Source of the DNA: CAWDLX01 sp046728155
GTDB taxonomy: Bacteria; Actinomycetota; Actinomycetes; Mycobacteriales; Micromonosporaceae
DNA: 27,489 nt
Assembly: GCA_046728155.1 (NCBI GenBank)
Contig: JBKPDY010000117.1
Coordinates: forward strand, 1 to 27,489
Reading direction: 5' to 3'
Below the pieces are notes generated by a model, which ran no database searches, was not told the origin of the DNA, and was given only the letters and a program-made list of their open reading frames with translations. Below, in pieces: positions 15,943-22,975 of this stretch. The translations under genes were made by a program, and so were the position numbers. How positions within the stretch are numbered: the first letter of the stretch is position 1; each line of letters begins with the position of its first letter.

Positions 15943-16806
15943 TCAGCCGGCGGAGGCGCCGTTCCCGTTGCCGTTGGCCTTCTTGGGCCTCGCCGGCGGT
16001 GCCGGCGGCGGTGTCGGCTGCGCCTCCTCGACGCTCTCCCCCTCATCGGGGACCACCGGCTCGGCCGAAGCGGCGTCCGCGGCCGGTTCGGAGCCCGCCG
16101 GTGCCGGTACCGTGGTCGCGAGCAGGGCGTCGAGCGCGGCGCCGGTCACCCGCCGGAAGGCCCGGCCGGGCCGGTTGCGGTCCAGCACCGCCACCTCGAG
16201 CTGCGCGCCGGTGAGCTGGCGCGGAGCGCCTCCCTCGCCGCCGACGCTGCCGAGTGCCTCCACCGTGAGGGCCAGCGCCGGGCCGAGCCCGATATCGTCG
16301 TGGTACCCCCGCTTGACCACATTGGCGATCGCCTCGGCCTGCCCACCCATCGCCACGAAACCGTGCTCGTCGCTGACCGAGCCGTCGTAGGTGATCCGGA
16401 ACAACTCGTCGTCGGCGACCGACGAGCGGACCTCGGCCACGCAGATCTCGACCTCGAACGGCTTCTGCTGCTCGGTGAAGATGGCGCCCAGGGTCTGGGC
16501 GTACGCGTTGGCCAGCGCGCGGGCGTTGACGTCGCGGCGATCGTAGGAATACCCGCGCAGGTCGGCCATGCGCACGCCGGCGGCGCGCAGGTTCTCGAAC
16601 TCGTTGTACCGCCCGACCGCGGCGAAGCCGATCCGGTCGTAGATCTCGCTGACCTTACGCAACGAGGTCACGTTCTCGGCGACGAAGAGCACGCCGTCCG
16701 TGTTCGAGACGACAATCGCGCTGCGGCCGCGGGAGATGCCCTTACGGGCGTACTCCGAGCGGTCCCGCATGACCTGCTCAGGCGACGCATAGAACGGCAT
16801 GGACAC
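15943..16806 (-). CDS. prcA: 20S proteasome alpha subunit PrcA
   Basis: A 287-residue alpha subunit. The N-terminus MSMPFYASPEQVMRDRSEYA forms the gate and matches the mycobacterial start. RGYSYDRRDV, AQTLGAIFTEQQKPFEVE and ITYDGSVSDEHGFVAMGG are family segments. Seven copies form each outer ring that binds the ATPase and controls entry. GTG 16806 is chosen over ATG 16800 because of the N-terminal match and the AAGGAG site upstream. Residues about 238-287 are a Pro/Ala/Glu-rich, probably disordered tail ending in KKANGNGNGASAG. This tail is longer than in M. tuberculosis PrcA, which is about 248 residues. It lies 51 bases after prcB and is surely co-transcribed. Confidence 0.97.
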   Translation of the reverse strand: MSMPFYASPEQVMRDRSEYARKGISRGRSAIVVSNTDGVLFVAENVTSLRKVSEIYDRIGFAAVGRYNEFENLRAAGVRMADLRGYSYDRRDVNARALANAYAQTLGAIFTEQQKPFEVEICVAEVRSSVADDELFRITYDGSVSDEHGFVAMGGQAEAIANVVKRGYHDDIGLGPALALTVEALGSVGGEGGAPRQLTGAQLEVAVLDRNRPGRAFRRVTGAALDALLATTVPAPAGSEPAADAASAEPVVPDEGESVEEAQPTPPPAPPARPKKANGNGNGASAG

Positions 16807-16857
16807 GGCGGCTGCTTCTCCTTCGAGAGGTCTACTGTGGACGATAGCGGCGGGGAC

Positions 16858-17697
16858 TCAGCCGCCCGGGTTGGCTGTTCGACCCTCCACAACGGACTCA
16901 GCGATCGTTCCCGCCTGCTCGTCGCTGAGCCGGTTGGTACCGCTGGCGGTCGCGGTCATCACAACCGGGTAGATCCGGCGCACCAGGTCGGGCCCGCCGG
17001 TGGCCGTGTCGTCGTCAGCCGCGTCGTACAGCGCCTCGACGGCCAGCCGCATGGCGTCGTCGGTGGAAACATCCGCCTGGTAGCGCTTCTTCAACGACGA
17101 CTTGGCGAACAGCGAACCCGAGCCGATGGCGTCATAGCCGCTCTCCTCGTACAGCCCGCCGGCCACGTCGAAACTGAACAGCCGGCCGGCTCGCCGCGGA
17201 TCCTTGGCATCCAGATCGAAGCCGGCGAAGATCGGGATCACCGCGAGCCCCTGCAGCGCCGCGCCGAGGTTGTTACGAATCATCGTGGCCAGCCGGTTGG
17301 CCTTGCCGTCGAGAGAGAGCATGACGCCCTCGATCTTCTCGAAATGCTCCAGTTCGACCTGGAACAGCCGCATCAGCTCGACCCCGACACCGGCCGTGCC
17401 GGCGACGCCGATCAGGGAGTAGGCATCGGCGGCGTGAACCTTCTCGATATCACGACTCGCGATGAGGTTACCCATGGTCGCGCGCCGGTCGCCGGCCATG
17501 ACGACGCCGTCAGTGGTGGCGATGGCGACGATCGTGGTGCCGTGCGGGGCCAGGTCGACCGTCATGGGCTGGGGCAACGAGCGCCGGCCGGGTAGTAGCT
17601 CCGGAGCGGCGACGCCGAGGAAGTCGGTGAACGATGAGGTGCCGGCATTGGTGAACACCGCCGGTATGCGTCCGGATGGATCGGGACCCGCCGCCAC
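16858..17697 (-). CDS. prcB: 20S proteasome beta subunit PrcB
   Basis: A 279-residue precursor. Residues 1-53 are the propeptide; cleavage at HG|TTIVAIATTDG exposes the catalytic Thr54. The S1 and active-site neighbourhood (GDRRATMGN, and the lysine in IEKVHAADAYS) and the SGSLFAKSSLKK segment are present. The subunit forms the two inner rings and performs proteolysis. The start is GTG 17697 with an AAAGGA site 5 bases upstream. A TAGGTT hexamer at 17728-17733 could give prcBA a promoter of its own in the 111-base gap after pup, in addition to read-through from pup. Confidence 0.97.
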   Translation of the reverse strand: MAAGPDPSGRIPAVFTNAGTSSFTDFLGVAAPELLPGRRSLPQPMTVDLAPHGTTIVAIATTDGVVMAGDRRATMGNLIASRDIEKVHAADAYSLIGVAGTAGVGVELMRLFQVELEHFEKIEGVMLSLDGKANRLATMIRNNLGAALQGLAVIPIFAGFDLDAKDPRRAGRLFSFDVAGGLYEESGYDAIGSGSLFAKSSLKKRYQADVSTDDAMRLAVEALYDAADDDTATGGPDLVRRIYPVVMTATASGTNRLSDEQAGTIAESVVEGRTANPGG

Positions 17698-17727
17698 TGC
17701 TGTCCTTTCACGTAGGGGGACCGCCTA

Positions 17728-17733
17728 AACCTA
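17728..17733 (-). promoter_or_regulatory. Possible -10 element upstream of prcB (TAGGTT)
   Basis: On the minus strand TAGGTT would start transcription near 17721, leaving a leader of about 23 bases with the AAAGGA ribosome site of prcB. No -35 is clear. Confidence 0.35.
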
Positions 17734-17787
17734 GCCCTTGGCGCTCACTCCGATCGCGCGGCCCACGGCCCAGTGAGCACCTGGCAC

Positions 17788-17805
17788 AGCCAGCGATGGC
17801 CGGCT
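17788..17805 (-). terminator. Hairpin directly after pup
   Basis: AGCCAGC (17788-17794) pairs with GCCGGCT (17799-17805) around GATG, with one G-U pair, 3 bases beyond the pup stop. It may cause partial termination or stabilise the pup end, raising Pup over PrcB/PrcA. Confidence 0.35.
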
Positions 17806-17808
17806 TAC

Positions 17809-18024
17809 CTACTCTCCACCTTTTTGGACGTATCCGCGGACGAACTCCTCGGCGTTCTCCTCGAGAACCGAATCGATCTCATCGAGCAGGTCGTCGACAT
17901 TCTCGGTCAGCTCGGCGTGCCGCTCGGCCACCTCCGCATTCGCCTCGGCGGTCGACTCCTCGATCTCGTCATCCCGGCGGGTGCGGCCCGCCTGCGACTG
18001 ACCGCCGGTGTCACGGGTTGACAT
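17809..18024 (-). CDS. pup: Prokaryotic ubiquitin-like protein Pup
   Basis: A 71-residue, largely disordered protein. The acidic C-terminal half (EEFVRGYVQKGGE) carries the Mpa-binding coiled-coil region and ends in Gly-Gly-Glu. The last codon is GAG followed by TAG, so Pup is made ready for ligation and does not need deamidation of a terminal glutamine as in M. tuberculosis. The ATG at 18024 has a GGAGG site 6 bases upstream. A longer upstream frame is rich in Arg and is not part of Pup. It stands between dop and prcB on the same strand, the usual order. Confidence 0.97.
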   Translation of the reverse strand: MSTRDTGGQSQAGRTRRDDEIEESTAEANAEVAERHAELTENVDDLLDEIDSVLEENAEEFVRGYVQKGGE

Positions 18025-18199
18025 GGTCGTCCTCCTCGCTCGCCGCCGCTCTGCGCCTCGTCGGTCGGTGCGACGGTACGGCAGCCTGCGTGCCAACCGT
18101 ATCTCGTGGTACCGCCCTCATGCTGCACGCCACCACGGCGTTGCCAGGGCAAACATCTGATCGCCCCCGGTAGCAGATCTACTGTCGTGGTACCCGTGC

Positions 18200-18217
18200 G
18201 CGGGCGTGCTCACCCGC
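18200..18217 (-). terminator. Small hairpin overlapping the dop stop
   Basis: GCGGGCG (18200-18206) and CACCCGC (18211-18217) pair over 7 bases with one G-U pair and a 4-base loop, overlapping the stop codon at 18210. It is a weak candidate for a terminator or processing site between dop and pup. Confidence 0.3.
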
Positions 18218-19718
18218 CGGTAAGTACCTCCAGTAGGTCCTTGGCGCTCGGGCACCGGTCGAACAGGGCACCGACATGCTTCTTGGTGCCGCGCTCCGGT
18301 TCCATCATGGGGACGCGGACCAACGATTCGCGCCCCACATCGAAAATGACCGAGTCCCAGCTGGCCGCGACGACCTCGGCGGCGTACTTGGCCAGGCACC
18401 GACCCCGGAAGTACGCCCTGGTGTCCTCCGGCGGTTCGGTCATCGCCGTGGTGACCTGCTCATCGGTGAGGAGCCGTTGCATGGACCCACGCGCGACGAG
18501 CCGGTGGTAGAGCCCCTTCTCCGGCCGTACATCGGCATACTGCAGGTCGACCAGCTGCAGCTTCGGCGAGGCCCAGCCGAGTTCCTCCCGCTCGCGGTAG
18601 CCCTCGATGAGACGCAGCTTCGCTACCCAGTCCAGCTCCGTGGCGCAGAGCATCGGATCGCGTCCCAGCCGGTCGAGCGCGCTCTCCCACCGGTCCAGGA
18701 CATCGGCGGTCATCTCGTCGGTGCCGTCGACCTCGACGAACGCGCGTGCCCGTTCCAGGTAGGCCCACTGCACATCGAGCGCGGTGAGCCGGCGGCCGTC
18801 GCGCAACCGCACCAGGTGGGTCAGCCCCGGGTCGTGGCTGACCGACTTCAGTTCGGCGACCGGGTCGGCGATGCCGAGGTCGGCCGGGAGCGCCTTCGCC
18901 TCAATCATCGCGAGGATCAGCGAGGTCGTCCCCAGTTTCAGGTAGGTCGATATCTCGGAGAGGTTGGCGTCGCCGACGATGACGTGCAGCCGGCGGTACT
19001 TGTCGGCGTCGGCGTGGGGCTCGTCCCGGGTGTTGATGATCGGACGCTTCAGGGTGGTCTCCAGGCCGACCTCGACCTCGAAGAAGTCGGCTCGCTGCGA
19101 GATCTGGTACCCCGCCTGCGAGCCGTCCTGGCCGATGGTCACCCGACCCGCTCCGCAGACGATCTGCCGCGTGACGAAGAAAGGAGTGAGGTGGGTCACG
19201 ATGTCGGCGAACGGCGTCTGCCGCTTCATCAGGTAGTTCTCGTGCGCCCCGTAGCTGACACCCTTGCTGTCGGTGTTGTTCTTGTACAGGTGGATGGCGC
19301 CCACGGTGGGAACGGTTGCCGCCCGGCGGGCCGCTTCCGCCATCACCCGCTCGCCCGCCTTGTCCCAGCGCACCGCGTCGAGCGGGTTGGTCACCTCAGG
19401 AGTCGAGTACTCGGGGTGGGCGTGGTCGACGTAGAGACGGGCGCCGTTGGTCAAAATCACGTTGGCCAGGCCGAGATCCTCGTCGGCCAGCGCCTCGGCC
19501 GGGTCGTAGAGCGCACCCGAGTAGGTGAAGCCGCGGGCGTCACGCAGCGGCGACTCCTCCTCGTAATCCCACCTCGCCCGGCCGCCGCGGGTCAGCTCCG
19601 GGCGGGCACCGTAGGCGTTGACCACCTGGGACGAGGTCACCATCGGGTTGGCCGCGGGCTGGCCGGGCACGGAGATGCCGTATTCGACCTCCGTCCCCAT
19701 CACCCGTAGTACGGTCAT
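18210..19718 (-). CDS. dop: Pup deamidase/depupylase Dop
   Basis: A 502-residue relative of PafA. MGTEVEYGIS holds the metal-binding E10 and LYVDHAHPEYSTPE holds the catalytic aspartate D98. The segment between about residues 45 and 85 (the Dop loop, including FTYSGALYDPAEAL) is absent from PafA and identifies it as Dop. KNNTDSKGVSYGAHENYL and INTRDEPHADADKYRRLHVI are shared with PafA. Dop removes Pup from substrates and, where Pup ends in Gln, deamidates it. Because Pup here ends in Glu, only depupylation is needed. The ATG lies in a region where ATGACC recurs 26 bases upstream through a short duplication. A strong hairpin separates it from mpa. Confidence 0.96.
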   Translation of the reverse strand: MTVLRVMGTEVEYGISVPGQPAANPMVTSSQVVNAYGARPELTRGGRARWDYEEESPLRDARGFTYSGALYDPAEALADEDLGLANVILTNGARLYVDHAHPEYSTPEVTNPLDAVRWDKAGERVMAEAARRAATVPTVGAIHLYKNNTDSKGVSYGAHENYLMKRQTPFADIVTHLTPFFVTRQIVCGAGRVTIGQDGSQAGYQISQRADFFEVEVGLETTLKRPIINTRDEPHADADKYRRLHVIVGDANLSEISTYLKLGTTSLILAMIEAKALPADLGIADPVAELKSVSHDPGLTHLVRLRDGRRLTALDVQWAYLERARAFVEVDGTDEMTADVLDRWESALDRLGRDPMLCATELDWVAKLRLIEGYREREELGWASPKLQLVDLQYADVRPEKGLYHRLVARGSMQRLLTDEQVTTAMTEPPEDTRAYFRGRCLAKYAAEVVAASWDSVIFDVGRESLVRVPMMEPERGTKKHVGALFDRCPSAKDLLEVLTGG

Positions 19719-19824
19719 GCTGCCTCGCCTCTGCGCTCGGTCATGCTTCCTCGCCTCCGCGGCCTCCGCGCTCGGTGCGCACCTGCCACCCGCTGGCCCT
19801 GTGATGCTCGCTCGCTGCCGGCTC
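19713..19824. repeat. Duplicated ATGACC block and GAGC-rich repeat upstream of dop
   Basis: GGTCATGCTGCCTCGCC (from 19713) recurs as GGTCATGCTTCCTCGCC (from 19739), a 26-base imperfect tandem duplication that includes the dop start. The sequence 19793-19824, read on the minus strand, matches 27059-27090 at 28 of 32 bases, so it belongs to a dispersed repeat. Confidence 0.75.
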
Positions 19825-19895
19825 GGTCATGCCGGGTCGCGTTCGCGCTCGATCAGGTCCCCATCGAGCGTAAACCGCGCGACGGTACCGGACAG

Positions 19896-19932
19896 CCGGC
19901 GGCGCCCGCCCCGGTGTGGCGGGCGCCGCCGG
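19896..19932 (-). terminator. Strong hairpin terminator after mpa
   Basis: CCGGCGGCGCCCGCC (19896-19910) and GGCGGGCGCCGCCGG (19918-19932) are perfect 15-base arms with a 7-base loop, 10 bases past the mpa stop. No U-tract follows, as is common in actinobacteria. It should separate mpa from dop-pup-prcBA. Confidence 0.75.
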
Positions 19933-19942
19933 TGTGCGTCCG

Positions 19943-21724
19943 CTACAGGTACTGGCCGGTGTTGCTGACGGTATCGATGGCCCGACCCGACTCCATGCCC
20001 TTGCCGCCAGAGATGAGCGTACGGATGTAGACGATCCGTTCGCCCTTCTTGCCGGAGATGCGGGCCCAGTCGTCCGGGTTGGTCGTGTTGGGCAAGTCCT
20101 CGTTCTCGCGGAACTCGTCCACGCATGCGTCGAGCAGGTGTTGCAGTCGCATGCCCTTCTGGTTGGTGGCCAGGAACTCCTTGATCGCCATCTTCTTGCC
20201 GCGGTCGACGATGTTCTGGATCATGGCGCCGGAGTTGAAGTCCTTGAAGTACAGGACCTCCTTGTCGCCGTTGGCGTAGGTCACCTCGAGGAAGCGGTTC
20301 TCCTCGGTCTCCGAGTACATGCGTAGCACCGCGGCCTCGATCATCGCCGCGACGCAGTCCTCCTTGGAGCCGCCGTGCTCGGCCACATCATCGGCGTGCA
20401 GCGGCAGGTCGGCGAGGATGTACTTGCTGAAGATGTCCTTCGCCGCCTCCGCGTCCGGCCGCTCGATCTTGATCTTCACATCCAGCCGGCCCGGTCGCAG
20501 GATCGCCGGGTCGATCATGTCCTCGCGGTTGGAGGCGCCGATGACGATGACGTTCTCGAGGCCTTCGACACCATCGATCTCGCTCAGCAGCTGCGGCACG
20601 ATCGTGTTCTCCACGTCGGAGGAGACGCCCGAGCCGCGGGTACGGAATACCGAGTCCATCTCGTCGAAGAAGACGATGACCGGCGTACCCTCGCTTGCCT
20701 TCTCCCGAGCCCGCTGGAAGATCAGCCGGATGTGCCGCTCGGTCTCGCCGACGTACTTGTTGAGCAGCTCGGGTCCCTTGATGTTGAGGAAGTAGCTGGA
20801 CTTCTTCTCGGCACCCTGTCGCTCGGCGATCTTCTTCGCGAGAGAGTTGGCGACGGCCTTGGCGATGAGCGTCTTGCCGCAGCCGGGCGGCCCGTACAGC
20901 AGCACACCCTTCGGCGGGCGGAGCTGGTGCTCGCGGAACAGATCGGCGTGCAGGAAAGGCAGCTCCACCGCGTCGCGGATCTGCTCGATCTGCCGGTCGA
21001 GGCCGCCGATGTCCTGGTAGTCGATGTCGGGAACCTCTTCAAGGACGAGCTCCTCGACCTCGCTCTTCGGGATCCGCTCATACGCATACGACGATCGGGG
21101 CTCGATGAGCAGGGAGTCTCCAGGGCGTAGCACCGCGCCGGTGAGCGTGTCGGCCAGATAGACCACGCGCTCCTCGTCGGCGTGCGAGATGACCAGCGCA
21201 CGGTCGGCCGGACCGCCCTCGAGGCTCTCCAGCACCTCCTTGAGCATCACGACCTCGCCGGCCCGCTCGAAGCCGAGCGCGTCGACGATATTGAGGGCGT
21301 CGTTGAGCAGCACCTCCTGGCCGCGTCGCAGGGTTTCGACTTCGATCGCCGGCGAGACGGCGACGCGGAGTTTGCGACCGCCGGTGAACACGTCCACCGT
21401 GGTGTCGTCGTGGCGGGCGAGGAACACGCCGTACCCGCTCGGGGGCTGGGCGAGACGGTCGACCTCCTCCTTGAGGGTGACAATCTGGGCCCGGGCCTCC
21501 TTGAGGGTAGCCACGAGCCGCTCGTTGTTCTCGGTCAGGCGCGACAGCTGGGCCTGTGTCGCCGCGAGCCGCTCCTCGAGCTGGCGGACGTGCCGCGGGC
21601 TCTCGGTCAGCTTGCGACGGACCAGGGCCAGCTCCTCCTGAAGGAAGCTGACCTGTGTGGAGAGATCGTGGGCCTCCCTTTCCCAGCGTGCGGCCCGCGC
21701 ATCGGCGTCCTCACTGCGTGCCAC
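19943..21724 (-). CDS. mpa: Proteasome-associated AAA ATPase Mpa/ARC
   Basis: A 593-residue hexameric ATPase. Residues about 15-93 form the N-terminal coiled coil that captures Pup, and about 97-230 the OB domains. The AAA domain has Walker A GPPGCGKT (278-285) and Walker B VIVFFDEMDS (349-358). The C-terminus TGQYL carries the penultimate tyrosine that docks into the PrcA ring. It unfolds pupylated proteins and threads them into the proteasome. I start at GTG 21724 because of the GGGAGG site 6-7 bases upstream; a start 49 codons earlier would cover the promoter region and has no support. A strong hairpin follows the stop, and the ferredoxin gene is divergent. Confidence 0.97.
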   Translation of the reverse strand: MARSEDADARAARWEREAHDLSTQVSFLQEELALVRRKLTESPRHVRQLEERLAATQAQLSRLTENNERLVATLKEARAQIVTLKEEVDRLAQPPSGYGVFLARHDDTTVDVFTGGRKLRVAVSPAIEVETLRRGQEVLLNDALNIVDALGFERAGEVVMLKEVLESLEGGPADRALVISHADEERVVYLADTLTGAVLRPGDSLLIEPRSSYAYERIPKSEVEELVLEEVPDIDYQDIGGLDRQIEQIRDAVELPFLHADLFREHQLRPPKGVLLYGPPGCGKTLIAKAVANSLAKKIAERQGAEKKSSYFLNIKGPELLNKYVGETERHIRLIFQRAREKASEGTPVIVFFDEMDSVFRTRGSGVSSDVENTIVPQLLSEIDGVEGLENVIVIGASNREDMIDPAILRPGRLDVKIKIERPDAEAAKDIFSKYILADLPLHADDVAEHGGSKEDCVAAMIEAAVLRMYSETEENRFLEVTYANGDKEVLYFKDFNSGAMIQNIVDRGKKMAIKEFLATNQKGMRLQHLLDACVDEFRENEDLPNTTNPDDWARISGKKGERIVYIRTLISGGKGMESGRAIDTVSNTGQYL

Positions 21725-21807
21725 GTCCCACCTCCCCGGGGGTCCGTCCCCGCCCCTCGATCGCGACAGCTCTTGGATACCCGACACCACAACGATCGTG
21801 AGGCTGA

Positions 21808-21835
21808 AACTGTTCTTGTTAAACACTAACTGTTC
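21808..21835. promoter_or_regulatory. AT-rich mpa/ferredoxin control region with AACTGTTC repeats
   Basis: AACTGTTC occurs at 21808-21815 and 21828-21835, spaced exactly 20 bases. Between and partly within them is GTTA-N5-TAAC (21818-21830). This is the only AT-rich patch in the 193-base gap between the divergent mpa and ferredoxin starts, so it is the likely regulator site. Confidence 0.4.
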
Positions 21836-21917
21836 GCTGCGACGGTTTCCCCTACCCGTCGCCCCTGTCACAAGGTCGTTATCGGCCCGGAGGTACGGTT
21901 GCTGACAGGAGGCTCCG

Positions 21918-22202
21918 GTGACTGATGAGGCGCTTCGGGTCTGGGTCGACCAGGACCTTTGTACCGGTGACGGGCTCTGTGTCCAGTACGCACCCGATGT
22001 CTTTGAATTCGATGTCGATGGCCTCGCCTACGTCAAGGACGCGTCGGGTGAATTGTGCGTCACGGCCGGCACCCGCGTGGACGTTCCCGACCATCTGCGG
22101 CTCGATGTGATCGACGCCTCCAAGGACTGCCCGGGCGACTGCATCCATGTGCTGCGTACCCGCGACGACGTGGAGATCGCCGGCCCAGACTCCGCAGCGT
22201 AG
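21918..22202 (+). CDS. Ferredoxin, 3Fe-4S type
   Basis: A 94-residue acidic protein. Cysteines at 15 and 21 (LCTGDGLC) and at 71 (KDCPGDC, second Cys 75) give the CX5C...CP spacing of small actinobacterial ferredoxins in which the central cluster cysteine is replaced, here by an Asp/Gly pair, implying a 3Fe-4S or labile 4Fe-4S cluster. A further Cys47 is present. Such ferredoxins usually donate electrons to cytochromes P450 or other oxidoreductases, none of which is nearby. GTG 21918 has a CAGGAGG site 5 bases upstream. The gene is divergent from mpa, so the two may share regulation. Confidence 0.92.
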   Translation: MTDEALRVWVDQDLCTGDGLCVQYAPDVFEFDVDGLAYVKDASGELCVTAGTRVDVPDHLRLDVIDASKDCPGDCIHVLRTRDDVEIAGPDSAA

Positions 22203-22211
22203 TCGCCGGGT

Positions 22212-22243
22212 ACGCCGCCCGCGGTTCCTGTCGGTCGCGGCGT
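22212..22243 (+). terminator. Weak hairpin after the ferredoxin gene
   Basis: ACGCCGC (22212-22218) and GCGGCGT (22237-22243) pair perfectly around an 18-base loop, 9 bases past the stop. There is no U-tract. The rest of the gap up to 22399 holds no gene I can support. Confidence 0.3.
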
Positions 22244-22399
22244 CGTCGATGGTGGCGTCCCACATCCCGGGACGGCTGGCGGAGATCAGCGTCTGTGTAC
22301 CAGGAACGACACGTCGCGTAGCATTCGGTACCAAGACGGCGATCTTGTGTTGGGCTCCCGGAATGTGGGCAGCGGACCGCCGGCCAGCGAGGAGCCTTT

Positions 22400-22975
22400 T
22401 CAGAGCGGGCGACCGACCATCGATGCGATAGTTTTGGCAAAATCCTCAAGTCGGGCGATCTGCCCCATACCGCCATCATCGAGGGTCTTCACGAACCGCA
22501 GCGCGTCCTGACGCAGCGGCGGCCCACCGTCGTCGCCCGATCCGGACAGGTTCCCGTCATCGAACGAGTTGAGCAGGACGTAGACGTCGACCGCGTCGAC
22601 CCGTAGGTCGCCGTCGGCGCCGCGTTGGAGTCGCCGCCGGGTGCCCACCTCGGCCACGACCGACATCGGCACGACCCGGATCGACGAGGTCATCGAGCCG
22701 GGCGGGCCCTCGCCGGGTCCGACGTCCTCGCCATGCCAGAGCACCAGTCGGCTGCCGTCGCACACCGCGACCTCCTGCCAGACACCGTTGACCTCGTTGA
22801 CGAAGCGCTCGAGCGTGAAACACAGGATGTCTGTCCGGGCGATGACACCGTCCAGCGCTTCCAGAGCCAGCTCCGGGTCGCGCAGGTACGCCCGGGCGGC
22901 CGACTCCAGGTCGGGATAGGGCGACCAATCGGGGAAGACGGCCGGCAGGTCACTGGAGAAGCTGGGCGTGTTCAC
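22400..22975 (-). CDS. Unrecognised 191-residue protein overlapping trmI
   Basis: I do not recognise this family. The protein is soluble and acidic, with no signal peptide or membrane helix. The segments PDWSPYPDLESAARAYLRDP, TLERFVNEVNGVWQEVAV and VDAVDVYVLLNSFDD look like a compact alpha/beta domain, and the C-terminus is a helix (RLEDFAKTIASMVG). The GTG at 22975 overlaps the trmI stop in a GTGA, so it is co-translated with TrmI. It is the last gene of the site-2 protease-trmI operon. A longer upstream frame lies inside trmI and is rejected. Coupling to a tRNA methyltransferase may point to RNA metabolism, but nothing in the sequence confirms this. Confidence 0.85.
   Translation of the reverse strand: MNTPSFSSDLPAVFPDWSPYPDLESAARAYLRDPELALEALDGVIARTDILCFTLERFVNEVNGVWQEVAVCDGSRLVLWHGEDVGPGEGPPGSMTSSIRVVPMSVVAEVGTRRRLQRGADGDLRVDAVDVYVLLNSFDDGNLSGSGDDGGPPLRQDALRFVKTLDDGGMGQIARLEDFAKTIASMVGRPL

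Noticed and set aside
15913..17595. A 560-codon open frame on the plus strand across prcA and prcB
   Set aside because: It is antisense to two certain proteasome genes, is rich in Arg, Gly and Val without any recognisable motif, and arises from third-position GC bias.
18104..18194. TCGTGGTACC repeated at 18104-18113 and 18185-18194 in the pup/dop gap
   Set aside because: Ten bases repeated once, with 81-base spacing and no symmetry to a promoter; too weak to call an operator.
18276..19709. A 477-codon plus-strand frame antisense to dop
   Set aside because: The opposite strand encodes a full Dop with all catalytic residues; the antisense product has no family features.
19715..19744. A nine-codon leader peptide (MTERRGEAA) ending in an ATGA overlap with the dop start
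   Set aside because: It comes from the 26-base duplication that copies ATGACC and has no codon-level evidence. It is noted only as a by-product of the repeat.
22203..22399. Possible small gene between the ferredoxin and the 191-residue gene
   Set aside because: Frames here lack a ribosome site and any recognisable composition; only weak hairpins are visible.
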